Source of the DNA: Pelagibius litoralis
GTDB lineage: Bacteria; Pseudomonadota; Alphaproteobacteria; Kiloniellales; Kiloniellaceae
Length of the DNA: 64,000 nt
Assembly: GCF_011683915.1 (NCBI RefSeq)
Contig: NZ_JAAQPH010000005.1
Coordinates: forward strand, 124,001-188,000
Direction of reading: 5' to 3'
Every line of letters starts with the position of its first letter. The stretch's first letter is position 1. Below are positions 8,448 to 18,027 of this stretch, one piece after another. The translations under genes and the position numbers were made by a program. The notes under the pieces were generated by a model. The model was not told where the DNA came from and searched no databases. It saw only the letters and a program-made list of their open reading frames with translations.

Positions 8448-11400
8448 CCGCCCAGCCCCTTCAACAGGCCTTTCAGGCCTTCTTTGAGGATGTCTTCGGG
8501 CTTCGGCGGCTTCGGCTGGCTGGCCGGGCTGTCCGTGCCTTCCTGCGGGACTGCCGGGCTTTCCGCACCGCCGGCAGGCGCCTCCTCGCGGCGCTGAAAG
8601 GCCTGGCCGTTGATGTTGATATCGGGGCTGTCCAGGCTGCCGCGCAGCTTTGCGGTCAGGTAAGCGGTCTGCGGGTCACTGTCGCGGAAGACATCGGTCT
8701 GGCTGTTCATCTGCCAGGTCGGCAGGTTGATCGTCGCGGCGGTCAGGGCTTCCGCGGTTCGCCCGCGCACCCTTGTGTCCTCAGTGGTCACCACCCCCTG
8801 CTCCACCACAAAGGTTCCATCGACCTTGGAAGCGGCCCCGGCAAAGGCGCCGAACAGCAACGCGGTGCTGTCGGTGAGGCCGCGGATCTCCTTCACCTTC
8901 TTGCCCAGCACGCCCAGAAGCAGCGCCCCGGCCTGTTCTTCGGCCTTGGCGGCAACCGTCACGGTGCCGTCGATCTTACCCTGCCCGTTCAAACTGCCGA
9001 CCAGCGCGGCCTCGCTGAGACCCACCGCGTTCAGGTTGCTCTCAAGGTTGACCGGGCCGGAAATCCGGTCGGTATCGCCGAGGTCCTTCAACAGTGCCTT
9101 AAGGTCCACCTCGATCGCCGTGACCGCCGCGGAAACCGCCAGACCGCCGGGGGTGCCTTCCCGGGCATCGGCTTTGCCGATCACCGAAAGCGCGCCGCCA
9201 TAAGCCGTCGCGGAAAACCGCTTGAGAACGAGCAGGCCGTCGTTCAGAGCCGCTTCCAGATTGGCTTTTCTCAACGTCGTCTCGTCGAGCACGATTGCCG
9301 CCAACTGCAGCGTTACATCGGCATCGAAACGCCGCAGGGCGCTGATATCGATCGGCTCGCTGGACCAGCGCTCCGACCTGGACGCAGGCTTGCGCGCGCC
9401 GCCATCCGCCGGGGTCTTCGACCCGGTCCCCGCCTTCTTGGACCCCGCCGCGGCCGCCGGCGCCGCCAGGGCCGCCAACGGCAGAGCGCCGCTGCGCAGG
9501 TTGGCGGTTATCTTGGGGCGTTCGCCGCCGAGCGCCAGCGCCAGATCGCCTTCCAGGTCGACGCCCGCTACTTTTCCAGCCAGCGCCGTGAGTTCGAGCG
9601 ACTGCGGATCGCCCGCCAACTGACCCTTCAGATCGACTGCACCGAGCCCGCCCGGAATTTTCTCGCCCGGCATCAGTTCGCGCAGCAGCACGGTCAGGTC
9701 CGGGTGGGCCACATCGACGGCCGCATCGACCAACGGCGGCCCCTGCGAAAGATCAGCCTTGCCGGCAGCATGCAGACGGCCCCCCAGGGTGGAAAGACTC
9801 TGATCGAAGCGGACCAGTTGCCGGTTGCCGTTGACCGCACCGGAAAGTGTGAAAGCTTCAAGGGGAAGCTGCCCCTGGGACGGCAGGCCCACCGCCTTGA
9901 TCAGCCGCGACAGCGATGTAACCGACAGATCGAGGGAACCGTCAAAGGTGGGCTCCCGCGCCACATTGGCCAGGCTGCCGGAAAACCGCCCGCCGGAACC
10001 GGCAAGGTCCGTCAGCGATGCCTCCCGCACCACCAGGCCGCCCTGCTGCAGGGTTGCATCGAGGCGGACGCCGTTGAAGGCCAGGCCTTGATAGGTGAGC
10101 GCACCGACTTTCAGGTCGAGGTTCGCATCGAAGTCGGCGAGAAAAGCCAGGCCTGCCGAAGCCGCGGCCTCCGTGCCCTGAGGTTGTTCCGCCGCCTCAC
10201 CCGCAGCCCCGCTGGGCTGTTCCGGCGCCCCGGCGCGCTGTTCAGCGCCAGGCAGATAGGCATCGAGATTAATCCGGTCGACGGCGAGGCCGACACCGAG
10301 CCCCGGCCGGTCGCGCAGCGCAAGGGCGATGCCGCCGGTCATCCTGCTGACATCCAGGCGCAGATCGATATCGCGTAGCGTGAGTTGCTGTGGACGGGCG
10401 TCAACCGAGGTCTTCAGCGCCATCTTGCGCAAACGGTCGGCGGGGACGGCCTCGATGTCAACGTCGAGCCAGGCGAGCAGGGCCCTCAGATTGTCGGCGG
10501 TGGCTTCCAGCTCGCCCTCGAAGACCGGCGCCTGAGCGACGCTGCTGAGCGTGCCGGTCAGCGCCAGTTCGGAGCCGCCGGGCAGCGATGCCGTCAGCGT
10601 CTCGACGGTGACCTTGCCGTCGCGCAGCGTCGCAGCGGCCTGCAGTTCGCGGGCGAACTGGCCGCGATAGACCAGGGTATCGACGGCAAGTTCGAGATTT
10701 GCGGTAACGTTGTCGGGCAACACAAAGGCGGACACCTTCGGTTCGGCCCGATCGGCCCGCGGTGGGCTGTCCGCCGCATCCGTAGGTGCCGCCGGCGCCG
10801 GGCCTGCATCTTCGTTCTGCGCACCCTGCCCGGTGCCGGACGGCAGCAGGTCCGACAGCAGGCTATCCAGATCCAGGCGCTTTGCCGAGAGTCGGGCCGA
10901 AACCTCCGGCGTTTCGCCGAGCACCGCCTTACCGTCGCCTTCCAGGTCGATCTCACCCAGCGTCAGCTTCATGGCCTCGGCCTGGGCTTCTTCCGGGCCG
11001 GCGGTTATCTCGGTTGCAAGCCCAAAGGGCTGGGCCAGAAAGCCAGCCGGCGCCGCACCCTTCGTCGTCAAGAGGGCGGCGACCTCGGCAAGATTCTCCC
11101 CTTGAGCCTGCAAACGGCCGCGCAGAGTCTGCCGACCCTGGTGGCGCAGGAGAGCGCCGGCGAATTGTGCCGAAGCCGAGGCCTTCGGCAGACGCAACAC
11201 GAGCGAGAATCCCGTTGCTCCGCTCTCACGCAGCCGATCCAGGCTGAGATCGAAAGAACCCTGGATATCCTGGTAGGCGGCACTGCCGCTCGCCACAAAG
11301 GGGCCCGTCAGGCTGTCCGCCGCCAGTTCGGCATTCAATCCGGTCAGGCGTTCTTCCAGGCCGTTGGCAGCGTCGCGGTACAAGAGGGTGCCGTTTTCAA

Positions 11401-11914
11401 TAATGAAGCTGTCGACGCGGATGGCGTCGTTGGCTTCCTCGATACTCTCCGCAGCGCCATCACTGCCCGAGGGCTCGCTGTCCGGCCGGCTTGCCGGGGG
11501 GTCGCCCCCCTCCGAGGCCTGCGCCAAGGTCTCGAATTCCCAGTTGCGCCGGCCGTCCGGCAAAACCTCCAGAACGACCTCAGGCTTCACCAGCGTAACG
11601 GTTTCAACCAACACCTGCCCCTGCAGCAGGGGAAACAGTGCCACCTGAATGCGCAGTTCCTCTATCTGGATCATCTTGGCGCTGCTGGCGCCGTCGATAT
11701 TGGCGAGGCTGACTTCGCCGGCGGAAAATGCCGGCGACGGCAGAAGCCGCAGGCTGACGTCACCGACGATCTCCAGATCGCGCCCGGTGAGCTTGCGAAC
11801 TTCAGCGCTGATCCTGCCTTTCTCCGAATTCCAATCCCAGAAACTCGGCAGGATCAGAAGACCGGCAGTCAAAAGCACCAGGATCGCGGCGACTGTCAGA
11901 GCGAGCTTTTTCAC
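8444..11914 (-). CDS. AsmA family protein
   Basis: This 1156-aa protein has one N-terminal membrane helix (about residues 3-25), then the AsmA start (RKLTGRDLEIVGDVSLRLLPSP) and a very long beta-rich repeat body. It ends in the AsmA C-terminal domain (SNLNAVGLSEAALVGSLNGQGKIDG). AsmA-family proteins are inner-membrane anchored, bridge the periplasm and are implicated in phospholipid or outer-membrane homeostasis. Several Pro/Ala/Ser-rich linkers (near residues 145-160, 370-400, 820-850) split it into modules. GTG at 11914 is preferred over an adjacent TTG because AAGGAAG sits at correct spacing. The last 50 residues are Pro/Gly-rich, ending in a KGLLKGLGG-like tail. Confidence 0.92.
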   Translation of the reverse strand: MKKLALTVAAILVLLTAGLLILPSFWDWNSEKGRISAEVRKLTGRDLEIVGDVSLRLLPSPAFSAGEVSLANIDGASSAKMIQIEELRIQVALFPLLQGQVLVETVTLVKPEVVLEVLPDGRRNWEFETLAQASEGGDPPASRPDSEPSGSDGAAESIEEANDAIRVDSFIIENGTLLYRDAANGLEERLTGLNAELAADSLTGPFVASGSAAYQDIQGSFDLSLDRLRESGATGFSLVLRLPKASASAQFAGALLRHQGRQTLRGRLQAQGENLAEVAALLTTKGAAPAGFLAQPFGLATEITAGPEEAQAEAMKLTLGEIDLEGDGKAVLGETPEVSARLSAKRLDLDSLLSDLLPSGTGQGAQNEDAGPAPAAPTDAADSPPRADRAEPKVSAFVLPDNVTANLELAVDTLVYRGQFARELQAAATLRDGKVTVETLTASLPGGSELALTGTLSSVAQAPVFEGELEATADNLRALLAWLDVDIEAVPADRLRKMALKTSVDARPQQLTLRDIDLRLDVSRMTGGIALALRDRPGLGVGLAVDRINLDAYLPGAEQRAGAPEQPSGAAGEAAEQPQGTEAAASAGLAFLADFDANLDLKVGALTYQGLAFNGVRLDATLQQGGLVVREASLTDLAGSGGRFSGSLANVAREPTFDGSLDLSVTSLSRLIKAVGLPSQGQLPLEAFTLSGAVNGNRQLVRFDQSLSTLGGRLHAAGKADLSQGPPLVDAAVDVAHPDLTVLLRELMPGEKIPGGLGAVDLKGQLAGDPQSLELTALAGKVAGVDLEGDLALALGGERPKITANLRSGALPLAALAAPAAAAGSKKAGTGSKTPADGGARKPASRSERWSSEPIDISALRRFDADVTLQLAAIVLDETTLRKANLEAALNDGLLVLKRFSATAYGGALSVIGKADAREGTPGGLAVSAAVTAIEVDLKALLKDLGDTDRISGPVNLESNLNAVGLSEAALVGSLNGQGKIDGTVTVAAKAEEQAGALLLGVLGKKVKEIRGLTDSTALLFGAFAGAASKVDGTFVVEQGVVTTEDTRVRGRTAEALTAATINLPTWQMNSQTDVFRDSDPQTAYLTAKLRGSLDSPDININGQAFQRREEAPAGGAESPAVPQEGTDSPASQPKPPKPEDILKEGLKGLLKGLGG

Positions 11915-11965
11915 CAAACTTCCTTGTTACACCACACCGCGTTCTACCAGGCTGCCCGGGACTAC

Positions 11966-11996
11966 GGCGGCCGCTCCTACAAATAGGGAGGCCGCC
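11966..11996. other. strong GC hairpin upstream of AsmA gene
   Basis: GGCGGCC (11966-11972) pairs with GGCCGCC (11990-11996), and CTCC/GGAG extends the stem inward. It lies about 50 nt upstream of the AsmA start, in the gap before the divergent 52-aa gene. It could be a leader structure or a terminator for unseen transcription. Confidence 0.4.
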
Positions 11997-12195
11997 CCCG
12001 GTAGCAAGCACCCTGACCTGCGATCGGCACTATCCGATAAGGCCTCGCCACCGAAGAAATGACCTTCGGGGAGAGAGCGTTGCAACGACGACCAATTGCG
12101 CTAAGTTACTTTTATCAGGTCGATGCGGCAAAGCCGAAACCTGATTCGGGCCTTTCAAGGCCAAGGACGAGACCGGCGGATAAGTGGTAGTGCCA

Positions 12196-12354
12196 ATGGG
12201 CGAGATCGTCGACCTGGAATCCTATCGTGCCGAACGCCTTCGCCGCCTGCGCGAGGAGCGTAAACGCAAGGATCGCCGCAAAGGCGCCCAAAAGAAAAGC
12301 GACGAGGCCAGCGGCGGAACCGAGGCCGATCCGGCCAAGGATGAGCCGGTGTAA
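12196..12354 (+). CDS. small conserved basic protein (52 aa)
   Basis: The product starts MGEIVDLESYRAERLRRLRE and continues as a highly charged helix with a Lys-rich middle and an acidic C-terminus. Proteins with this VDLESYRAERLRR beginning are frequent, short and functionally unassigned in alphaproteobacteria. ATG at 12196 is preferred; an in-frame GTG at 12184 is possible, and neither has a strong ribosome-binding site. It is convergent with the P-type ATPase gene, with 14 bp between the stops. No signal peptide or membrane segment is present. A role in nucleic-acid binding is only a guess from charge. Confidence 0.65.
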   Translation: MGEIVDLESYRAERLRRLREERKRKDRRKGAQKKSDEASGGTEADPAKDEPV

Positions 12355-12368
12355 CGACCGGGCGCTGT

Positions 12369-15170
12369 TTAACGGCCAGTCCCTGGATCCGAACCGCGGC
12401 GGGCCGACACCAGCTTCCGGATCTCCATAACCGCCAGCAGCGAAAGCGCCAACGCCGCGACCAGCAGCCAGTCGGTCAGGCTGACCGGCCGCACCCCCAA
12501 CACATCGCTGAGGCCCGGCAGGTAGAGCGCCGCGATATGCGCGGCCTGGGCCGCCAAGACAGCCATAATCAAAAAAGGGTTGGCCATAATCGGCCGGGCA
12601 AAGGCGGAAAGCCGCTCGGACCGGGCATTTATGGCATGGACGTTCTCGAACAACACCATCAGCAGCAGCAGCAGATTGCGTGCCTCGGCCTCCGGCAGGC
12701 CACGCGCAAGACACCAGTAGTAAAAGGCAAAAGCGCAAAAGCCCATGTAACCGCCGGCCGTCAGCACCTGGCCCAGCATGCGCCGGTCAAAGAGCGATTC
12801 GTCGCGCAGCCTCGGCCGTCGTTCCAGCACACCGGGCTCGCCCTTCTCAAAGGCCAGGGCCACATCCTGGATCCCGTTGGTGACCAGATTGAGCCACAGC
12901 AACTGCACGGCAAAAAGCGGCAGCGGCAGCCCGGCAACGATAGCGAGCAGAAACAGCACAATCTCGCCCAGGCCGGTGGAGATCAGCAGGTAGATCAGTT
13001 TTCGTACATTGTCGTAGGCGACCCGGCCCTCCTCAATGCCCGCAACGATAGAAGCGAAGTTGTCGTCGGTCAGGATCAGGTCAGCCGCCCCTCTGGCGAC
13101 ATCGGTACCGCCCTTGCCCATCGCGACGCCGATATCGGCCGTGGCCAGCGCCGGCGCATCGTTCACCCCGTCGCCGGTGACCGCGACCAGATGGCCGGAC
13201 TGCTGCAGCGCCTGTACGATCCGGAGCTTCTGGACGGGCTCGACCCGGGCAAAAACCTCGGCGCCGCGCACCAGGTCATTGAACGCCTCGCTCCCGGCCC
13301 CCGCCCGGCCCAGCATCGCACCGGTGACCACGACCGGATCGCCGGTACCCAGGCCCAGTTCTCGCGCAATGACCCGCGCGGTTTCCGGGTGATCGCCGGT
13401 CACCATCACCACAGAGACCCCCGCCGACCGGCAGCGCCGCAGGGCATCGGGCACCTCGGGCCGCAGCGGATCCATCAAGCCGACGAGGCCCAGCAGCCGC
13501 AGGTAGCGCAGCGACCCGGGGTCGGCCCGTTGCCCGGCATCGCGCGAGACCGTGCCGCGGGCCACCGCAAGGACGCGGTAACCTTGTCCCGCCATCGCCG
13601 CGGCAGCCGCCAGCGCCCGCTCACCGTCAATCCCGTCGCACATCGGCAGCAGGGCTTCCAAGGCGCCCTTGACGTGGACCATGGCGCCGCCGGAACCATC
13701 GGGCCCCTGCCCTCCCATGCCGGGATCGCCAGCGTCGGCAGTGAAAACCGCGGCATAGCGGCGCTGCGGCTCATAGGGGATCATGCCGAGCTCTTCCTGG
13801 GTCGCCTTCAGGCCGCCGGGGTCCAACCCCAGCTTGGCCGCGAGCACCAGAAAGGCCACATCGACGGTATCGCCGAGGTGCCGGACGGCATCGCCGTCGA
13901 ATTCAATCTCGGCCTCGTTGCACAAGGCGGCGCTGCGGGCCAGTTCGTTAAAGCCGGCCAGTTCCTGTTGCGACGGAGCGCCGCCCTCTACCGCGATGGT
14001 CCCCTGCGGCCGGTATCCTTCCCCGCCGACCGCGCCGTTCACCGCCGGCCCGGCGTCGTCAAACAGCAGCACCTGCTTCACGGTGAGCTCGTTGCAGGTC
14101 AGGGTGCCGGTCTTGTCGCTGGCAATCAGCGTGCAGGCGCCAAGCCCCTCGACCGCCGGCAGGGCGCGCACGATCACGTTGCGGTCGGCCATCCGGGCGG
14201 TCGCAATCGACAGCGCCACGGTGATGGCGACCGGAAGCCCCTCAGGGATCGCCGCCACCGCCAGAGCGACGGCGACCAGGAAGACCGTGATCAGCGAGAC
14301 GCCCTGGGCCAACTGCACAGCGGCGAGACCTGCAATCGCCACCAGGGTGGCGAACCCGATCAAACGACTGGCCTGCTCCAGCCGGGCGATCAGCGGCGGC
14401 GGCGCCTGGTCCGGTTGTGCCAGTACGCTGGCGATGCGGCCGATCTGGGTGTCATTACCGCAGGCGACCACCAGCGCCCTGGCCCGCCCGGTCAGGACGG
14501 TGGTACCGGCAAACAGCAGGGTGCGGCGCTCACTCATAGGAGCGGCGGCGGCCACCGTAGCTTCCGCATCCTTCTCCAGCGGCAAGGATTCGCCGGTCAG
14601 CAGGGATTCGTCGACGGAGAGTTCCTGCTGGGACAGTATCCGGAGGTCGGCCGGCACGCGGCCACCGGACTCAAGGCGCAGAACGTCGCCGGAAACCAGC
14701 GCCGCTGCATCGATTTCCCGGGTCCGTCCGGCGCGCAGGACGACCACCCTGTTACGCATCATCTTGTCGAGCGCGGCAGCGGAAGTCTCCGCCCGCCATT
14801 CCTGCAGCCCGCCGATCACGGCATTCAGTTGCAAGACGACGAAAATAAAGAGCGCATCGCTCCATTCCCCGACAAAAAGGGAAACGACCGTGGCGGCCAG
14901 GAGCAGGTAAACCATCGGGCTCTTGAACTGCCGGACATACAGCTTGAGAAGGCCGGCCCTGGCGGTACGCGGCAGGCGATTGGCGCCGTAGCGGCGCAGG
15001 CGCGCCGCCGCCTCTTCTTCGCTCAAGCCGTTCGGACCGGATTCCTGAGCGGCCAAAGCCTCAGCGGGCGACAGGCTGTGCCACGCGGTTGTGGCCGGCG
15101 CCCGGTCCGCCCTGGATCGGTTATCCGCCGTGCCGATTTCGGGCGCGTGCGAGTCTGGCGAAACAGTCAT
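12369..15170 (-). CDS. cation-translocating P-type ATPase (type II, Ca2+/Na+-like)
   Basis: This 933-aa P-type ATPase has an N-terminal cation-ATPase domain, the actuator motif TGES (about 192-195), and the M4 motif IPEGLP (about 308-313). The phosphorylation site DKTGTLT starts at Asp352, the hinge TGDGVNDAPAL follows, and there is a six-helix C-terminal membrane domain. IPEGLP and the lack of N-terminal metal-binding domains place it with SERCA/PacL-like type II pumps. The M6 segment NLVTNGIQDVALAFEKGEPG departs from the standard SERCA one, so the ion is uncertain. ATG at 15170 is chosen; an upstream GTG adds a poor Ala-rich extension. It lies downstream of the 2-hydroxyacid dehydrogenase gene on the same strand. 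Confidence 0.93.
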   Translation of the reverse strand: MTVSPDSHAPEIGTADNRSRADRAPATTAWHSLSPAEALAAQESGPNGLSEEEAAARLRRYGANRLPRTARAGLLKLYVRQFKSPMVYLLLAATVVSLFVGEWSDALFIFVVLQLNAVIGGLQEWRAETSAAALDKMMRNRVVVLRAGRTREIDAAALVSGDVLRLESGGRVPADLRILSQQELSVDESLLTGESLPLEKDAEATVAAAAPMSERRTLLFAGTTVLTGRARALVVACGNDTQIGRIASVLAQPDQAPPPLIARLEQASRLIGFATLVAIAGLAAVQLAQGVSLITVFLVAVALAVAAIPEGLPVAITVALSIATARMADRNVIVRALPAVEGLGACTLIASDKTGTLTCNELTVKQVLLFDDAGPAVNGAVGGEGYRPQGTIAVEGGAPSQQELAGFNELARSAALCNEAEIEFDGDAVRHLGDTVDVAFLVLAAKLGLDPGGLKATQEELGMIPYEPQRRYAAVFTADAGDPGMGGQGPDGSGGAMVHVKGALEALLPMCDGIDGERALAAAAAMAGQGYRVLAVARGTVSRDAGQRADPGSLRYLRLLGLVGLMDPLRPEVPDALRRCRSAGVSVVMVTGDHPETARVIARELGLGTGDPVVVTGAMLGRAGAGSEAFNDLVRGAEVFARVEPVQKLRIVQALQQSGHLVAVTGDGVNDAPALATADIGVAMGKGGTDVARGAADLILTDDNFASIVAGIEEGRVAYDNVRKLIYLLISTGLGEIVLFLLAIVAGLPLPLFAVQLLWLNLVTNGIQDVALAFEKGEPGVLERRPRLRDESLFDRRMLGQVLTAGGYMGFCAFAFYYWCLARGLPEAEARNLLLLLMVLFENVHAINARSERLSAFARPIMANPFLIMAVLAAQAAHIAALYLPGLSDVLGVRPVSLTDWLLVAALALSLLAVMEIRKLVSARRGSDPGTGR

Positions 15171-15228
15171 GGCAGCGCAGAGGATGCGCGCCGCAGCAGC
15201 AGCCTGCAAGCCCACACAGGCGCTGCAA

Positions 15229-16644
15229 TCAGACCGTCAGGATCTTCCCGGGGTTCATCAGGTTCTGCGGGTCCAGCGCCAACTTCAGCTGCCGCATGAC
15301 GCTGACCGCTTCGCCGTGCTCGGCCTGCAGAAACTTCTTCTTGCTGCTGCCCACGCCGTGTTCGCCGGTGCAGGTGCCGCCCATGGACAGGGCCCGCATG
15401 ACCATGCGCTCGTTCACCGCCTCCGCCTTTTCAAGCTCTTCCGGCGCGTTCGGGTCCAGGATGAAGCTGAGGTGGAAGTTGCCGTCGCCGACATGGCCGA
15501 CGATGGGTGCCAGCACCCCGGTCTCGTCGATATCCTTGCGGGTTTCGAGGATGCATTCCGCCAGGCGGGAGATCGGCACACAGACATCCGTCGCCCAGCC
15601 TTTGGCGCCCGGCTTCAGGGCCAGGTTGGCGAACCAGACATCATGGCGCGCCTGCCACAGCTTGTTGCGATCTTCCTGTTTCGTCGCCCACTGGAAGTTC
15701 GCCCCGCCAAAACCCTCGGCGATTTCACCTGCCAGTTCAGCCTGCTCGCTAGCCCAGGTCTCGGTCCCGTGAAATTCGTAGAACAAAGTCGGCTTCAGGG
15801 GCAGGTCCAGTTTGGCGTAGCGGTTCACCGCGTCGACCTGGTGCTCATCGAGCAGCTCGATACGGGCCACCGGAATGCCGGATTGAATGGTCAGGATGAC
15901 CGCATCCACGGCGCCGGCCAGGGTCTCGAAAGAGCAGACCCCCGCCGTCATGGCTTCGGGGATGCCATAGAGGCGCAACTGCACCTCGGTGATGATACCC
16001 AGCGTGCCCTCGGAGCCGACGAAGAGCCGGGTCAGATCGTAGCCGGCGGAGGACTTTCGTGAACGCCCGCCGGTGCGGATGATCCGCCCGTCCGCCAGAA
16101 CCACGGTCAGGCCCATGACGTTTTCGCGCATGGTGCCGTAGCGCACCGCATTGGTGCCGGAGGCGGAGGTCGCGGCCATGCCGCCCAGGGAGGCATCGGC
16201 GCCGGGATCGATCGGAAAGAACAGGCCGGTATCGCGCAGGTGATGGTTTAGCGCCTTGCGGGTCACCCCCGCCTGCACCCGGCAATCCAGATCGGCCTGG
16301 TTCACCTCCAGAACCTGTTGCATGCCGCTGAGATCGATACAGACCCCGCCCTCCGGCGCCTGGATCTGACCTTCCAGGGAGGTTCCGGCGCCAAAGGGAA
16401 CGACCGGCCGGCTGTGTTCTGCACAGAACTTCATAATTGCCGCCACTTCCTCCGTCGTCTGGGCGAAAGCAACGGCATCCGGTGCCGCCATGGCGTGAAA
16501 AGACAGGTCGTCGCCGTGATGCTCGCGCACCGCCCGGGCCGTGGACAGCCGCTCCCCCAAAAGGCCGCGCAGGGCCTCGATCAGGGGATCATCCGGTGCC
16601 GCTGTGCTATCGGGGGCGCTTTCCTGGGGGGCTGCTTCTGCCAT
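15229..16644 (-). CDS. FAD-linked D-2-hydroxyacid dehydrogenase (D-lactate/glycolate oxidase-like)
   Basis: This 471-aa protein of the GlcD/Dld family has an N-terminal FAD-binding PCMH domain (PVVPFGAGTSLEGQ, then GADASLGGMAATSASGTNAVRYGTM) and a C-terminal FAD-oxidase domain. The latter contains the metal-site-like GHVGDGNFH and the closing GTCTGEHGVGSSKK. It oxidises a D-2-hydroxyacid such as lactate or glycolate and passes electrons to quinone or cytochrome. AAGGAAG before the ATG supports the start. It follows the TRAP permease gene by 65 bp, suggesting that the transporter brings in its substrate or a precursor. Confidence 0.93.
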   Translation of the reverse strand: MAEAAPQESAPDSTAAPDDPLIEALRGLLGERLSTARAVREHHGDDLSFHAMAAPDAVAFAQTTEEVAAIMKFCAEHSRPVVPFGAGTSLEGQIQAPEGGVCIDLSGMQQVLEVNQADLDCRVQAGVTRKALNHHLRDTGLFFPIDPGADASLGGMAATSASGTNAVRYGTMRENVMGLTVVLADGRIIRTGGRSRKSSAGYDLTRLFVGSEGTLGIITEVQLRLYGIPEAMTAGVCSFETLAGAVDAVILTIQSGIPVARIELLDEHQVDAVNRYAKLDLPLKPTLFYEFHGTETWASEQAELAGEIAEGFGGANFQWATKQEDRNKLWQARHDVWFANLALKPGAKGWATDVCVPISRLAECILETRKDIDETGVLAPIVGHVGDGNFHLSFILDPNAPEELEKAEAVNERMVMRALSMGGTCTGEHGVGSSKKKFLQAEHGEAVSVMRQLKLALDPQNLMNPGKILTV

Positions 16645-16709
16645 ACCTGTCTTCCTTTTGGGGCTGCGGCACTATAGCAGCAGGACCCCGGGACAAGGCA
16701 AATCACGCC

Positions 16710-18017
16710 TCACGGACCAGCACGCATCTGCGCCGGCAGCCAGGTGGCGATTTCCGGAAAGGCGACCACCAGGACCACCGCCAGCACCATGATCGCGAAC
16801 ATCGGCAGGGCGGCGCGGGCGATAAAGGGCATTTCATGGTCGGTCATGCCCTGCAGAACGAAGAGGTTGAAGCCGACCGGCGGCGTGATCTGAGCCATCT
16901 CCACCACGATCACCAGGAAGATACCGAACCAAATCATGTCGAAACCGGCCTGGCGGACCATCGGCTCGACCACCGCCATGGTCAGAACCACGGCGGAGAT
17001 GCCGTCGAGGAAGCAGCCGAGAATGATGTAGAAGACCGTCAGCGCGACGATCAGGGCCAGGGGCGAAAGCTCCAGCGAGCCGATCCAGGCCGCCAGGTTG
17101 CGCGGCAGGCCGGTGAAGCCCATGGCGAGGGAAAGGAAAGCTGCGCCGCCGAGGATGAGGGCGATCATGCTGGAGGTCCGGACCGCCCCCATCAGGCTTT
17201 CGACGAAACTTGCGCGCGTCAGGGAGCCCTGCAGAAAAGACACTAGCAAAGCCCCGATAACGCCCAGCACCGCGGCCTCGGTGGCCGTCGCCACACCGGC
17301 GTAGATCGACCCCAGAACAGCGACGATCAGCGCCACCACCGGAAGCAGCGCCGTCGAAGCGCGCAGCTTCTGAACAAAACCCATGGCCGCATCCTTGGGC
17401 GGCATGGCCTCAGGATCGATCAACGCCCTTACGACGATGTAACCCATGAACAGCAGCGCCAGCATGATGCCGGGAAAGACCCCGGCCATGAACAGCCCGG
17501 CGATGGATTCATTCACCGTGACGCCGTAGACGATGAGAATGATCGACGGCGGAATCAGCAGGCCCAGGGTACCGGCGCCGGCCAATGTGCCGATGATCAT
17601 GCTTTCCGGATAGGCGCGGCGGCGCAACTCCGGGATCGCCATCTTGCCGACGGTCGCGACGGTCGCGGCGGAGGAACCGGAAATCGCCGCGAACAGCGCG
17701 CAGCCGGCGACATTCACGTGCAGCAAGCGGCCGGGCAGAACCCCCAGCCAGGGCGCCAGCCCCTTGAACAGGTCGGCGCTCAAGCGCGTTCGAAACAGGA
17801 TCTCCCCCATCCAGATGAACAGCGGCAGGGCGGTCAGGGTCCAGGAGGAAGAGGCGCTCCAGATCGTCGTCACCATGGCATCGCCGACCGGCCGGCTGGT
17901 GAACAGCACCATGCCGGTCAGGGCTACGCCCAGCAGCGAGAGGCCGACCCAGATGCCGCTGCCCAGCAGGAAGAAGAGGACGGCCAGGAAGACCAGTGTC
18001 AGGACGAGTTGTTCCAT
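16710..18017 (-). CDS. TRAP transporter large permease (DctM family)
   Basis: This 435-aa integral membrane protein is hydrophobic throughout, with the DctM pattern (FTSRPVGDAMVTTIWSA; GTLAGAGTLGLLIPPSIIL; PPVGFNLFVLQGMT). It forms the ion-coupled translocation channel of a tripartite ATP-independent periplasmic transporter. The gene lies 10 bp after the small permease gene and 65 bp before the dehydrogenase gene. Usual substrates of the family are C4-dicarboxylates, 2-oxo or 2-hydroxy acids and related organic acids; the dehydrogenase next door favours a hydroxy acid. Confidence 0.96.
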   Translation of the reverse strand: MEQLVLTLVFLAVLFFLLGSGIWVGLSLLGVALTGMVLFTSRPVGDAMVTTIWSASSSWTLTALPLFIWMGEILFRTRLSADLFKGLAPWLGVLPGRLLHVNVAGCALFAAISGSSAATVATVGKMAIPELRRRAYPESMIIGTLAGAGTLGLLIPPSIILIVYGVTVNESIAGLFMAGVFPGIMLALLFMGYIVVRALIDPEAMPPKDAAMGFVQKLRASTALLPVVALIVAVLGSIYAGVATATEAAVLGVIGALLVSFLQGSLTRASFVESLMGAVRTSSMIALILGGAAFLSLAMGFTGLPRNLAAWIGSLELSPLALIVALTVFYIILGCFLDGISAVVLTMAVVEPMVRQAGFDMIWFGIFLVIVVEMAQITPPVGFNLFVLQGMTDHEMPFIARAALPMFAIMVLAVVLVVAFPEIATWLPAQMRAGP

Positions 18018-18027
18018 GATACCGCCC

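Noticed and set aside
12537-15299. A 920-codon open frame antisense to the P-type ATPase gene
   Set aside because: It is a frame shadow of the real gene in GC-rich DNA; the sense frame has all P-type ATPase motifs while the antisense product is low-complexity and resembles no protein.
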